From the NCBI GenBank assembly GCA_032716605.1, contig CM064571.1:13423262-13487261 (forward strand): a stretch of 64,000 nt of DNA. The letters are read 5' to 3'. Position numbers and translations under genes: made by a program. The DNA comes from Paralithodes platypus (taxonomy: Eukaryota > Arthropoda > Malacostraca > Decapoda > Lithodidae). Every line of letters begins with the position of its first letter. Position 1 is the stretch's first letter. Under the pieces are notes generated by a model. That model was not told the origin of the DNA. It worked only from the letters and a program-made list of their open reading frames with translations, and made no database searches. Positions 10,188 to 22,145 of this stretch are shown one piece after another.

Positions 10188-13100
10188 TTAAAACAACGTC
10201 ACCAACTGGGCCGTTGGTCTACCAGAGGGAGTAACACTCCTTTCCCTCAATGCTAGCAGATATTCACTAATCCACCGTTTCCTAAAATCCTCGATTATCC
10301 TGGATATATACTGGTATCTCTTAGACACCGCTACCGCAGAGTACAACGAGGGATCCTCTAACTCTACTATGGACTGAAAATCAGATGGAAACGCAGTCAA
10401 TGGTTTTCCATATAGCAAGTGAGCTGGCGTTAATGGTAGTGTTTCTTGCAGGTCGGTGTACACATATGTAAGCGGGCGATCATTCACGACTGCCTCTATC
10501 TCTGTGAGGACTGTCGTCAACTCACTCTTCTTTAATAGAGCACGTCCTACAACCGCTCTTAGTCCTGACTTTACTATGCCGACACACCGTTCCCACATTC
10601 CACCAAACCAAGGTGCCTTAACTGGAATGAACCTCCATTCGCACTTCTTCTCTCCCAAAAAAGTGATGATAGTAGGATCACTACTCATATCCTTTAGATA
10701 TTTTGATGCTTGGACATAAGTGGGAGCATTGTCGCTAAGAATGAGTTGAGGGAATGAACGACGGGCACAAAACCGTCTGAACGCCAGCATAAATTCTTCG
10801 CTAGACATAATATCACATAGTTCTAGGTGTACTGCTCGAGATGTCGCACAGGTAAACAATAATATATAGACCTTCTCACTCTCCCTCGTCTTCAATGCCC
10901 CTGTGTAATCTAATCCTACCGCTTGGAAAGGTTCTACATGCTTTACACGGCATTCAGGTAGGGGTGGAGCTGGTCCAGTTGCATATGGTTTACCCTTTAG
11001 TCTCTGGCATATTACACACTTTCTCACTACACGTCGAGCTACTTGTCGAACTCTGGGTATCCACCATGTGAGACGTAAATTTGATATAATATGACATACC
11101 CCGTAGTGTTTTACTTCCCTATGTGCACGTATGATCAATAGATCAGTAACGTGATGTCTTGTTGGCATAAGTATAGGTCGGTTTGTGCCGTCTGGTACAC
11201 CCGACCACTTCAGGCGACCCTCACACCTGATGAGGCCATTGTCTAGGTGCAACCTTAGTTGACGCACTATATTAGGCATTAATGTCTTATTCGAGCCTTT
11301 CAAGGATTCTAATTCATTGGAAAAGGTTTCTACTTGAACCCATTTTATCAAAGTTACTTCAGCTGCTTTAAATTCACGAGCATCAATGTTGTGACCCCTG
11401 TTGCAGAGTTGGCCCGTTACTTTAAGCTTAAGATTGGATACATATCGCAACACCCAAGCTACAATTCTGACTAGTTTATTATAGTCACCGAATCTTGCCC
11501 ACTTTATGATAGGACCCGGTGGCTCATTTGGTTGGGCTGTAACTGCCACTGTTTCCAGTGGCAGAAGTCCCTCACCAACAGCATGCCATATCGTCCATTC
11601 ACTTTCATGGAGCAGCCACTTTGGACCATGCCACCACAATTCGGACTTCATTAACTGGCTAGCCGTTATACCCCTAGTTATGAGATCACTAGGGTTTTCC
11701 TTAGTATTTACATAATGATAAGCAACGTCTGGCAAAAGGGCTCTAATCTCATCTACCCTATTCCGCACATAAACTGGCAGAGACTTCTTGCTATGTATCC
11801 AGTTGAGTGCGACCTGACTATCGCACCATACGTGAACGATTTCAATATTTAATTCGCTCTCGTATGCTGCGCGTACATGTTGCACCAGACGTGCTAATAG
11901 CAGCATGGCATTCAATTCCATTTTAGGGATAGTTACCTTCTTAACCGGGGCTACTTTGGCCCGGGCTGTAACTAAATGTGCCCCAAATGAAGTAACAACA
12001 TATATGGCTACCCCGTATGCCGTGGCGCTAGCATCGCAAAACGTGTGTAACGTAACGTCACCGAACGCCGCCACTTTACGAGGTATAGGTTTAGTACATA
12101 GGATGGCATATTCATTCAACAACAATGTCCCTTGGTCATTCAGGTCCTCGGGCAAACTGTCATCCCATCCTATTTTACGTCTCCAAACTTCCTGCATTAG
12201 AATCCTAGCTCTTATGGTAACAGGTAATGCTAGACCCAAAGGATCAAAAAATTGCGCAACTTTGCTCAACAGACTTCTTTTTGTGTGCGCTCCTGTCTGC
12301 TGAGCAAAAGACCTTGTTTGAAAAGTTAGTATGTCATGTTTAGGTTGCCAGATCATCCCCAAATTTCTGGACTTTTCCTGGTTAAGAGATGCCGTACCAT
12401 CCACCTGTATTAAACTCTGAAGATCTTCACTATTAGTAACCCACTCGCGGAGAAATAGATGTGCATCCGCAAACAATCTGCGTGCTTGCCAGTATGCATA
12501 CAACAAATCATCTTGACTATCGCTAGTACCCTGCAAATTGTCAATGTATAATCCGCGAGATAGTTTACTTGTGTCCTCATGAGTGTCAGCTAGATGTTTT
12601 CTGATTGTGGCATTTAACAAAAACTGCGAGCAAGTGGCCCCAAAGAGTACAACCCGAAAACGGTATATTATGATGGAACTTTCAGAGTCGCTAATGTCGC
12701 TGAACCAAAGAAAGCGGGTAACATCTCTATCTTCCTCCTTTAGCTTGACCATCAAGAATGCTTTCTCGATGTCACTGGTATAGGCATACTTCCCCAGCCT
12801 AAACCGCAATAGATGTTGGGACAGATCCGACACCATGGACGGACCTGTCAACAGGCAGTCATTCAGACTGGGTTGTTGACCTTGGTGGGCAGAACAGTCA
12901 TACACCACCCGTATTGGTGTGGTGACGCTGTCTTTCTTTACCCCATGATGGGCCAGATAGTGAACCCTACCCTTCTTACACGGTTCCTTGACATCGACTC
13001 TCTCTATAAAGCCCCTATCCTCATAACTCCGAAATACATCGTCATACGCCTGGCGCGTGCTCGGTTCGTTAGACAATTTCCGCTGCAATGCGCGCAAGCG

Positions 13101-15212
13101 ACCTAATGCCAAACCATAGTTGGTAGGCAGGCTTATCTCACTGTTCTTCCAGGGTAAACTAACTTTATATTGCTTGTCTGAGGCACAGTAGCACACAGAC
13201 TCGTCAAACCTTTGTAGCGCAACTTCCGAGTCATAATCAGTCTCCATAGGATTAATGCCTATGTGATCCAATCTCCACAGTCGTTCCAGGTCGAACTCGG
13301 CAGCCATCTTAGGGTCACTAGGTTGGGAATCCTCCCTTCCCAACTCCTCTGCCGCGGTTACATTGACTCTATATATCGAGACCGTGTCGACCAGGACCTT
13401 TGACTGTGTAGTATGCACCTTTCCGCTCATGCAGTATCCAAATTTAGTGGGGATTAAAATTACACCACACATCTTTTTAAATCCAGGGTATACTACTTCA
13501 TAATAATGATCCACACCAAGTAGAACATGCACCTCACTCTGATTTCCCATGGGATCTGACAAGTTAACCCCTTTGCTACGTAATGCGTGTTCCACCTTCT
13601 TCACACCCACAGATACATATTCTGGTAGGGTGTCTACTACGATACAAGTCATAAAGTACCGGTTTTTACGATAGAAATATGAAATCTCCGCTATCTCGTA
13701 GTCTTGTTTATCAGTAACCCCTGTGAAGCCCTGTAATCGAAGAGTCTCAGCCCCTACGATTCGGTGCTTCAGTCCCACTAGTACGGACCTCTTTATAAAG
13801 GAACGTTGAGACCCTTGATCTAGAAGTACCCGACAAACTTTGTTAATGTCATTACCTTCCATGGGAATCTGTATTGTGGGCAATATAGTGGTGTCTTGCG
13901 TGCTACCTAGTGCCACAGTTGTAGTACCCTCATTTTTGACGTCTTTGACTTTATCTGCAGTAGGACACAACTTATCAAAGTGATATCCTTTGCAGTGCCG
14001 ACAGGGCCTTAAGTATGTAGCAGTACATTGTCCCTGCTTACCATGTTCCCCACTTAGACAACCTACACATAGCTTCAATCTTCTCGCCTGTGCTAGTTTT
14101 GTCTCATTTGTCGGGTATTTTACACAGAAACTCCATTTATGTTTGTTGCTACATAGCTTACATAGAATCTGAGCAGGTTTCTTATACACACCCTCTTTCT
14201 TTACTTTAGTCCCCACTGTCATGCTTACTGTTCCCCTCTTCTCCACATTCTCACTCCCTCCCGACACATACAATCTCCCTTTGTTCAACTGTAGATTATT
14301 GATCTCCTTACTGAACTGAGTTTTGAATTCCCCCAGCTCAAATGATCTTACCTTATCAAGTATTGCCATAGGAAGCTTCTGACGCAAGATAATGACTATC
14401 ATTTCCTGCGTGGTAAGCCCTAGGGTATCTAGCGATCGAGTATGGCACTCCATATTTGCCCTGAAGTTTGTCAACTCATCAACCTTATACTGTGGTTCTG
14501 CGAGCCCCAACAAGGCAACGACATGGGCCATCTTCAACTGCTCTCTATCCCCGTATGTGGACTCTAATAAGTGTACCGCTTCAAGATAACTACCACCTAC
14601 TACTGCAAAACCCTCTATTAAATGTAAGGCCTCTCCTTCCATTTGTCCCTTCAGATAGTGAAACTTGCGGACATTATCCAAAGAGGATTCATGAACCGTA
14701 GATCGAAATACGTCCCAAAAAGCTAACCACTCGGTTAACTTGCCCCCAAATGTAGGAAGATTGAGCTTTGGGAGGTGTACAGTATGTTTTGGGTCAGCCC
14801 TTCTATGGGCCTCATTATCGCCTCCCTTCTTATTTGCGACAGCACGCTGTAATAGGCGCTTCGCTCTAAAGACAGGTTCGTCATAGAGGGCGCGATTATC
14901 ACACTCTGTAACTATCTCTTCCTCCTCTATCATGTCAGCCACAATCACCTCACTCAGAGCCGTAATACGACCGTGGGTAGCCTGGACGTTATCTAATCTA
15001 GCCTCCAATTCCTCTAGATCAGCAGTAGTGATGAAAGTGTTTAAGTCCACAATTAGCCTATTTAACACTCCCCGAAGTCCCGCCCTTTGATTTTTAGGGG
15101 CTTTGCTTAGCACCCCACTAGACGGTGTCTCTTTATGGTCTTTATCCATTTTGCTTGTGAGCCTATAGGCTATGTATCTAAATGTTACGTTACAAGGACA
15201 ACGGCAAATCAA
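10188..15212 (-). CDS. BEL/Pao gag-pol polyprotein
   Basis: A 1674-residue uninterrupted frame. In order: DUF1759 gag-like region (about 150-300, with FWDVFRSTVH), Cys/His knuckles (about 350-420), aspartic protease with DQGSQRSF (about 467), reverse transcriptase with IEKAFLMVKL (about 820) and catalytic LYIDN (about 887), RNase H with FCDAS (about 1060) and CDSQVALNW, integrase HHCC finger (about 1370-1407) and DDE core with GLDYTG (about 1434), LSDNAP (about 1495) and GGMWE (about 1540). The catalytic box reads YIDN where YVDD is usual. The start is probably the second Met (MDKDHKE, 15149), as the upstream 21 residues look untranslated. The frame is short at its C-terminus. Confidence 0.93.
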   Translation of the reverse strand: MICRCPCNVTFRYIAYRLTSKMDKDHKETPSSGVLSKAPKNQRAGLRGVLNRLIVDLNTFITTADLEELEARLDNVQATHGRITALSEVIVADMIEEEEIVTECDNRALYDEPVFRAKRLLQRAVANKKGGDNEAHRRADPKHTVHLPKLNLPTFGGKLTEWLAFWDVFRSTVHESSLDNVRKFHYLKGQMEGEALHLIEGFAVVGGSYLEAVHLLESTYGDREQLKMAHVVALLGLAEPQYKVDELTNFRANMECHTRSLDTLGLTTQEMIVIILRQKLPMAILDKVRSFELGEFKTQFSKEINNLQLNKGRLYVSGGSENVEKRGTVSMTVGTKVKKEGVYKKPAQILCKLCSNKHKWSFCVKYPTNETKLAQARRLKLCVGCLSGEHGKQGQCTATYLRPCRHCKGYHFDKLCPTADKVKDVKNEGTTTVALGSTQDTTILPTIQIPMEGNDINKVCRVLLDQGSQRSFIKRSVLVGLKHRIVGAETLRLQGFTGVTDKQDYEIAEISYFYRKNRYFMTCIVVDTLPEYVSVGVKKVEHALRSKGVNLSDPMGNQSEVHVLLGVDHYYEVVYPGFKKMCGVILIPTKFGYCMSGKVHTTQSKVLVDTVSIYRVNVTAAEELGREDSQPSDPKMAAEFDLERLWRLDHIGINPMETDYDSEVALQRFDESVCYCASDKQYKVSLPWKNSEISLPTNYGLALGRLRALQRKLSNEPSTRQAYDDVFRSYEDRGFIERVDVKEPCKKGRVHYLAHHGVKKDSVTTPIRVVYDCSAHQGQQPSLNDCLLTGPSMVSDLSQHLLRFRLGKYAYTSDIEKAFLMVKLKEEDRDVTRFLWFSDISDSESSIIIYRFRVVLFGATCSQFLLNATIRKHLADTHEDTSKLSRGLYIDNLQGTSDSQDDLLYAYWQARRLFADAHLFLREWVTNSEDLQSLIQVDGTASLNQEKSRNLGMIWQPKHDILTFQTRSFAQQTGAHTKRSLLSKVAQFFDPLGLALPVTIRARILMQEVWRRKIGWDDSLPEDLNDQGTLLLNEYAILCTKPIPRKVAAFGDVTLHTFCDASATAYGVAIYVVTSFGAHLVTARAKVAPVKKVTIPKMELNAMLLLARLVQHVRAAYESELNIEIVHVWCDSQVALNWIHSKKSLPVYVRNRVDEIRALLPDVAYHYVNTKENPSDLITRGITASQLMKSELWWHGPKWLLHESEWTIWHAVGEGLLPLETVAVTAQPNEPPGPIIKWARFGDYNKLVRIVAWVLRYVSNLKLKVTGQLCNRGHNIDAREFKAAEVTLIKWVQVETFSNELESLKGSNKTLMPNIVRQLRLHLDNGLIRCEGRLKWSGVPDGTNRPILMPTRHHVTDLLIIRAHREVKHYGVCHIISNLRLTWWIPRVRQVARRVVRKCVICQRLKGKPYATGPAPPLPECRVKHVEPFQAVGLDYTGALKTRESEKVYILLFTCATSRAVHLELCDIMSSEEFMLAFRRFCARRSFPQLILSDNAPTYVQASKYLKDMSSDPTIITFLGEKKCEWRFIPVKAPWFGGMWERCVGIVKSGLRAVVGRALLKKSELTTVLTEIEAVVNDRPLTYVYTDLQETLPLTPAHLLYGKPLTAFPSDFQSIVELEDPSLYSAVAVSKRYQYISRIIEDFRKRWISEYLLALRERSVTPSGRPTAQLVTLF

Positions 15213-15530
15213 TAGTTTAATTAAGAGACGCCAACCTGCGGACTTCTATGTTATGGAGAAAAAATAGTACACTATAGCAATACCTACTAATAGATCATAT
15301 TGAACAAGAAAAAATGTTAGGTCAGGTCATATGTCACAGGAAGAAAAGAAAATTATTGGGGAAAGACGATGGGTGGGATGCAGAACTTGGGCAGGTGCAA
15401 CGATGTGACCCTGCATTCCGGCTCTAACCATCGTTTGGCTAGCCTTGCCAGTTTACCATAGAGTTGTTCCTGCATCCTGTTATATGTCCCCTTGTTCATT
15501 GCCTTAAAATCCCTTACTGGTAGCTAATTC

Positions 15531-15546
15531 CCGGGTCTGGGCACCA
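15531..15546 (-). promoter_or_regulatory. Primer-binding site
   Basis: On the minus strand TGGTGCCCAGACCC begins one base inside the 5' LTR. It starts with TGG, complementary to a tRNA CCA end, as expected for minus-strand priming. I do not assign the tRNA species. Confidence 0.7.
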
Positions 15547-15547
15547 A

Positions 15548-16338
15548 TGTGGTAAACTATCAATGGAAGTTAAATATTACTAAGCTATAATGAATCAAAT
15601 AAAATCAATCTAAATGAATACTCTATATCTAAATTGAATTCAATCTGAAACAAGCTAATTTATATCCAAAGGTCTCACATAATAAATGTATATAATTATA
15701 GGGTAAGGTTATAAGGGTTAATATTAGCCAGGAATTAACTCACCAATAGTTCCACGTGGCAATGAGGCAAGGGAGAACGTTTTACCCAATATGGTGGTGG
15801 ACAATGGGGAACGAGACTTCGGTCCCGAGACACGAGTCAAGTTAAAGAAAGAATAAATGATTACATGGGAATGGACATGAATATTATGCTTATCTATCAG
15901 TCAGTCATGATGTCGATGAGAGCGTCGTGATGGTGTAGCTGTGTGTATTGCTGTATGTGTATTGTGATTAGAGGCACAAAAGCACGATCAACTGAGGGCG
16001 GAAAATTAGATGTTAACTGGTTGGTGTTCGTGAAGGCTCTGACGTACCTCAAAAGCACACCTTGCTGCCTTGGCAAACCGCCAGGAGCCCAAATTATCGT
16101 ACCGCATTTAGGTTGCTCTATACGATAAATTATATTAATATATACGATAAATTCATATATACTACATAAGACCATGGCAATATTGCTTAATAGCATATTA
16201 GGCCTTTTATAACTTAACTTATTTACAATCTTATAATATACGATCTACTCGTCCTACATCGTGCTGTAGGAGAGATCGTGACGTCACAAAGACATACAAG
16301 ATCACAAAAGAGTCATAGTCTATCGTATTTATACGATA
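15548..16338 (-). repeat. 5' LTR of BEL/Pao element
   Basis: 791 bp, same length as the 3' LTR and seemingly identical. For the element this copy holds the promoter. The first bases on the minus strand contain TATAAATA and the CRE palindrome TGACGTCA follows within 60 bases. Repeated ATACGATA motifs occur along it. Confidence 0.95.
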
Positions 16339-16342
16339 CTGT
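16339..16342. repeat. Target-site duplication (CTGT), right
   Basis: Matches 9031-9034 across the BEL/Pao insertion. Confidence 0.7.
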
Positions 16343-16489
16343 CCTCACGCCCATTGACCACAAGAAACAGCTCTAAAATGAGATACTTAAATGAAAATCG
16401 GCGGGAGTATATATCTCCCTTTTTACCTTGCCAGGTCGGTAGAGTGATTAGGTGACAGAAAGGCAGCTGGCAGCCGGTATCTTGTGGTG

Positions 16490-17215
16490 ATTAATTCCCT
16501 GTGGCTTTGAGTGGGGGTGGGCTGTCTGGACCCTACTTCTCGGCTTCCTTTGTCCCGGAGGTGGCGTGGGGGTGGGCAACAAGGGCGAGGGTAGCTACGG
16601 TTTTGATGGCTCCATTCTTGGTGTCACCTGTCTTTCCCACTTCTTTCCTTTCTTGGTGCTTTGGCATTGTCTCGGTTGATGACTAAGTCTTTTCCTGGTG
16701 TTGGAGGACAGCCCATCTCGTAGGTAATGGTTCGAGCACGTTTGTCTGGGCTGGGGGTTGTGCCCTTGTTGAGTTGAGGGTTGGTGGGAGAATTTCGTCT
16801 TTTCCGTTTCTTGCTTTTATTTTCCTGGACTTTGGAATGTTGATGGTGATGAGTAAGTCCCCTTCTGGTGTTAGAGGACGTGCCATATTGATGGTAGCAA
16901 TTCGTGTTCCGGGTTTGTAGGATATATCATTGTTGGTACAGGGAGATGACCTTGAGTTGTTTCTCCCCTTGCGGTGTGGTAGGAACCTCCGCCTACGATG
17001 CACCTCCTGGCGGTGTGGCAGGAAGCTCAGCCATGTCCTTTCGTTCCCGGCTCTTTCCTCTACTCGGCCACTGTTTCCCATTCTTCCACTGTGGTGAGGA
17101 GGTGTGGTAGGATGAGAGGGCAAACGGCTTGGTGGTGGTGCTTGCTTTTCCATTATTTCACTATTATTACTGTATTATTGTTATTTTATTCCATGGACCC
17201 CAAGTAAAAAACAAA
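16490..17215. other. G/C-richer stretch with Pro/Arg-rich open frame, unknown
   Basis: Base composition rises sharply here compared with its surroundings. The minus strand has a 156-residue open frame (16683-17153) rich in Pro, Arg and Ser. It has no domain I recognise and contains a degenerate internal duplication. It could be a fragment of a retroelement ORF1 or a repeat. I do not claim a gene. Confidence 0.3.
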
Positions 17216-17224
17216 AATTAGGGT

Positions 17225-19845
17225 TCTATCTACAGCATCTATCTATTGCCTGACGCCGTGATCCCCAAAGAGGTGGCCACGAACGAACCGCCCCATGCAC
17301 CTGTCCCCCGTCATTCGACGCCCCTCCTCCCAACCAGCACCGCCTTCATCCATATGCATCCTCACTCCATCCTTCCACCTCTCCTTCGGTGCACCTCTCC
17401 CTCTCTGTCCTTCCACCTCGCTCTCGTACACCCTCTTAGTCATTCTCTCGCTTTCCATACATTCCATATGCCCGAACCATCTCAAGTTGTTCCTTTTCAC
17501 ACTTTCCAGCACATCTATCTCCACACCACACCTTCTTACTTCCTCATTCGTCTGTCTATCCCTCCATGTAACTCCGCACGCACTTCTCAAGTAAGTCATT
17601 TCCACCGCTCTCACTCTTGGTCTGAGTCTCTTCCCCAAACGTCCAAGCTTCGCTTCCGTAAGTTAGTGTCGGGATTACCACACTGTCATGTAAGGACTTC
17701 TTCACTTCCATACTGACCACCCTATTTCTTGTTACTGCTTTCAGTGTTCCTACAACCCTCTTCCCCTGTTGGACCCTCTCCCGCACTTCTTCATCCATAG
17801 TCCCATCTTTACTCAACACACTGCCCAGATACTTAAATGAGCCGATAATCTCCATAGCCTGACCGTTCAGCTTCACCTCACACTCTGTGCCTTCACGCCT
17901 TTCGAAGACCATAACCTTGCTCCTCCCCATATTTACCTTCAGATTCCGTTATCGCATACTGTTCCAAACACATTTACCAGACCCTGCAACTCCCATTCAT
18001 TATCACTCATCAGAACTGTATCATCCGCAAACAGCAGTATAGGTAGCTTCCACTCAATTCCCTCCCTTATCAGTGACACACCAACATCCACTGCTCTTTC
18101 TTGTATTTCTTTCATGACTTCATCCATATATACAGTAAACAACCACGGGGACATCACACAGCCCTGTTTCGTCAAAGAACTTGCTCTGCTCATTCTCCAC
18201 ACGTACTGCCGCATTTGCACCCTCATACATGCTCTTCACTGCTTTCAGCAACTTGCCATCTACTCCGTATATTCTAAGTACTTTCCACATACCTTCTCTA
18301 TCCACTCTGTCATAGGCCATCTCCAAATCCATAAAGGCAACATACACCTTTTGTTGCTTCTCCAGATATTTCTCCACAACACAATTCAGGGTAAAAATCT
18401 GATCTACACATCTTCTTCCCTTCCTAAACTCGCCCTGTTCGTCACCTATCCATTTCTCCGTTCTCGCTCTCTCAATCACTACCCTACTGTACACCTTCCC
18501 TACTACGCTTAGAAGACATACTCCTCAGTGGTTACCACACACTCCTCTTTCCCCTTTACCCTTATATAGGGGGACTATTATGCCTGTCTTCCAGTTATAA
18601 GGTGCACTCCCCTTCTCCCATGCTAGTTTTCACATTTGCCATACCCATTCGATCACTATCTCACCACCATACCTCAACATTTCCCCACTCACTCCATCTG
18701 TTCCTGGTGCTTTCCCCAACTTCACTTTTTTCATGGCTTCCCACACTTCTGACCTCCTGATCCCCACCTCCTCCTCCACTACTTCTCTTCTTCTTCTCTC
18801 TCCCATACCCCATCCAACTATGTTTGCTGGCGCTTCATTCCTTACATTTAGCAACTCGAAGTACTTCCTCTATCTTGCTTCTCGACTAGCATTCTCTCAT
18901 TCTTATCTTTCACACTCTTACTGTTTCCCTTGCTACGTTCCCTAACTTTCTTGACTTCTTTCCAGAACAGTTTCTTACATTCCCTCCATTTTACACTCAG
19001 ATTCCTTCCAAATTCCTCATCTACTCTTCTCTTACTTTCCTTTACTACTCTCTTCACCACTCTCTTTCTCTCCACGTACCTCGCTCGTTTCTGACTCTCC
19101 AAATCTTCATTCCCTCTACTACCCAACCCCACTCTATACGCTTTCTTCTTGTCCTCCACAGCTATTTTTACCTCTTCTGTCCACCATGCTGTACCTTTCA
19201 CTCCCCTCCCTCTTCTCTTTACTCCACACACCTCCTCGCATGCTGCACAGATCTCTTCCTTAAACACCTTGCTCATCTCCTCCACTTCCTCCACATCCTC
19301 TAGGTCGAACCCACCTAGTCGTCTTTCTACTGCTCTCCTGTACTCCTCCCTGATTTCCTGCTCCTGCAGCCTCTCCACCCTCATCGCCATTCCACCCTCC
19401 TGCGCTCCTTACTCAACACACCTCCTCGCATGCTGCACAGATCTCTTCCTTAAACACCTTGCTCATCTCTTCCACTTCCTCCATGTCCTCCAGGTCGATC
19501 CCACCTAGTCATCTTTCTACTGCTCTCCTATACTCCTCCCTGATTTCCTCCTCCTCCTCCTGCAGCCTCTCCACCCTCATCGCCATTCCACCCTCCTCTC
19601 GCCTCCCTCCAGCTCTCCTCACCCACTTGTTTTGTATCCTAATTTTAGCTGCTACTACTACATAATGGTCAGACAGACCCCCTCTACATAATGGTCAGAC
19701 AGACCCCCTCCAATACCCCTATACACCCTAGCATCCAGCACAGATGCCTTCATTCGTTCATCCACACATATATAATCAATCAGTGCCTTTCGTTCCACCA
19801 TTGTCTTATCCTTATCCTTCATCGTCCACACCACTTTCCATGATT
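17225..19845 (-). mobile_element. LINE A copy 1 (RTE-like), RT and 3' part
   Basis: On the minus strand: the C-terminal end of an AP-type endonuclease (ALIDYICVDERM and GGGLSDHY, 19660-19845), a linker, then reverse transcriptase with AYDRVDREGMW (about 18310) and FADDTVLM (about 18020), then KYLGSVLSKDGTMDE and a Trp/Arg-rich C-terminus to 17243. The 3' end is a short CTATC-type tail near 17225-17240. Frame changes occur near 18120, 17935 and 17560. The endonuclease start is displaced to 23597-24055 by later insertions. The RT motif style and simple tail suggest the RTE clade. The copy is inactive. Confidence 0.8.
19205..19600. repeat. ~190-bp tandem duplication inside LINE A
   Basis: The segment starting CTCCTCGCATGCTGCACAG (about 19228) and running to the CATCGCCATTCCACCCTCCT stretch is repeated from about 19422 to about 19598 with small differences. 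A second, 28-bp duplication lies at about 19663-19710. Both disrupt the LINE A frame. Confidence 0.8.
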
Positions 19846-19992
19846 TGTTTTTTCTATGCGATTGAGGAAGGCAAAAGGCAGAACTGCCTATAGCGAGTAC
19901 CTCCCCCATAGTTGAAAGAGTGACAGGGTCAAAATCAAGGGACGTTCGAGCCAAAATGCCTGGACACACGGAGTTTGAAGCAATTTAAGGAG
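19846..19992 (-). mobile_element. LINE C 3' tail (jockey-like), solo fragment
   Basis: About 145 bases match the 3' end of the LINE C copy at 45595-45745, including ACGTTCGAGCCAAAATGCC. It starts with a short T-run, the remnant of a poly(A) tail on the minus strand. It sits inside the LINE A endonuclease region. From 19993 to 20230 the sequence is unassigned. Confidence 0.75.
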
Positions 19993-20929
19993 TTTTAAGC
20001 AATTTTGGTGTGGGGGAATGAAGTGTGGTGTGCATGTTTAGTTTAGTGAAGTGGATAGGAGGAGGAGATGTTTGTGAGAGCTAGCTGGATTGCTCTCAGT
20101 GTAAATGAGGCACAAAGAAAATCAGTAAGAGAGGCCAAGCAAATGAAACAGGAGTTCCAGTGACTCTTTATCATATGCCTATAACCTCACCTGGGTCTAG
20201 CCCTGATCGATTGGTGCCTACAATCTCCCCACTTACATACATACAATTTTAAGACTGAGTGTTCCACACATACGTGCAGTTTCAGTCTGTTGTCCTAATG
20301 GCGGCGTTCCAGGCAACCCTGTTAAGGGCTGCTTCACTTGTCAAGTTCTTGGATTTGAGATCGGCACGTATAGTCCGATCCCAGGTCTTCCTCGGTCCAC
20401 CCCTTGGTGCAGCTCCCTCCACAATCACAGACCTGCTTTTTTTCACCCAATTTTGTTCATCCATTCTCTCCACATGTCCATACCATCCCAGTCTACTTGT
20501 ACGGATCACCTCGCTAATACTCTTTATACCGGTACCTAAACGTCTCCTCAGCTCAACATTTGTTATTCTATCCTGTAGCCTGGCCCCACACATCCATCTC
20601 ACCATTCTCATCTCATTACGTTCCATTCTGTTGACATCCTCTACTTTAACGGCCCATGTTTCTGCGGCATACTTCATTGCACATGTTTCTGCGGCATACG
20701 TCATTGCACTTCTAACACATGAGGCATACACCTTTCCCTTCAGAGGGAGAGGCATTCTTTTCATGGTCAGGATTGGCAACAGTTCTCTGAACTTCCCCCA
20801 GCCACATCTAATTCTAGCAACAGTGGCAGCCTCGGCCCCACCACCGGCAGAGATGGTATCTCCTAGGTAACAAAACTTGTTCACCAGCTCCAATGACTCA
20901 TTTCCAAAATTCACAGCCACAGGATCATC

Positions 20930-21125
20930 ACTTAACACAAGCTCGCCTTTGCACACTACGCACTCAAATTTCTCTATTTCTGACTTATCCTTCGCCAGGG
21001 GTCCCTGTATTCTACTACAGCGCTTACTCCCATGGTGTACCCAACATCGACAGATGCTACATTGAATTGAGTTAACGCCCACACCCTTTCCACACACTGC
21101 ACATGGGTATGCACTGCTCTTTTCC
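20930..21125 (-). pseudogene. PHD-like zinc finger within LINE B copy 1
   Basis: After the RT catalytic box the frame encodes Cys/His spaced C-x2-C-x10-C-x2-C-x4-H-x5-C-x18-C-x2-C, beginning CAVCGKGVG and ending ECVVC. This is a C4HC3, PHD-type pattern. The same finger is intact in the second copy (about 55040-55230). Its role in the element is unknown; DNA, RNA or histone binding are possibilities. Confidence 0.65.
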
Positions 21126-22145
21126 ACAATGCCTCGTCTCAATCTACAATGCATAACCTTGGTTTTGTTAATATTGACTCTTAATCCCTTGCTCGCCATG
21201 CCCTCTCTCCATTCTCTGAATTTGGCCTCGGCATCTTTCATACTGTCAGCTATTAGGACTAAATCGTCTGCGTAAAACAGTTCCAACGGGAGTCCGCCTC
21301 TAAAAACTCTAGACAGTGCCTCCAAGACCATAATAAAGAGGAGGGGCTTAACACTGAACCCTGATGGACTCCAACACGGACTGCGAACTCATCACTCAGT
21401 ACACCCTTCACCCTCACCGCACTTCGCGAATCCTCATACATCTTCATTATCACACGCACCAGGCACTCTTCCACACCAAGTTTCCTCATAGCCCACTGCA
21501 CAACATCTCTAGGCACCCTATCAAAGGCCTTCTCCAGGTCTACAAACACAAAGTAAAGATCCCTGCCTTTTAGTAAGTATCTTTCCTGTATCTGCCTGAC
21601 TATGAAGATAGCATCGGTTGTACCCCGTCCTGGCATAAAACCAAACTGCATATTATCAATGGAGATGCTTTGCCTGATCAAACCCTCAAAGACTCTCTTA
21701 CAGACCTTCATGATTTGGTCAAGCATTTTCAGGCCCCTATAATTTCCTCTATCTAGCGCATCCCCTTTTCCTTTGTATATATTTACTATTACACTTTTGA
21801 GCCAATCCTCTGGGATTTTCTCATCTTTAATAATGGTGTTTATCAACTCAGTGACTAAGTTGACACTAGTCTCCCCTGAGGCTTTTATCATCTCAGCGAC
21901 AATGTCAGAGCATCCTGGAGCTTTACCATCCTTCATTTCATTGATTGCGTCGCTCACTACAGCTGGTGCTATCAAAGGAGGGGGTCCAGATATTGGTTTT
22001 TCGATACTAAGCTGTTCCTTATCCCATTCAAACTCTACATTTAGCAATCGTTCATAGTGTGCCTTCCATGCTTCTCTGATTTCATTTTCTGCATATACAA
22101 TCTTCCCATTGTCGTTTCTAACACACTGTTCACCTATAATATCCC

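Larger units (their letters stand above)
9035..16338 (-). mobile_element. BEL/Pao LTR retrotransposon, near-complete
   Basis: Two 791-bp LTRs (9035-9825 and 15548-16338) flank a 5.7-kb interior with one long gag-pol frame read on the minus strand. A primer-binding site and a purine-rich tract lie at the expected inner borders, and CTGT flanks both sides. The LTRs look identical where I compared them, which points to recent insertion. The coding frame ends early in the C-terminal domain, see the separate entries. The domain order (gag-like DUF1759, zinc knuckles, aspartic protease, RT, RNase H, integrase, DUF5641) is that of BEL/Pao. Confidence 0.93.
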
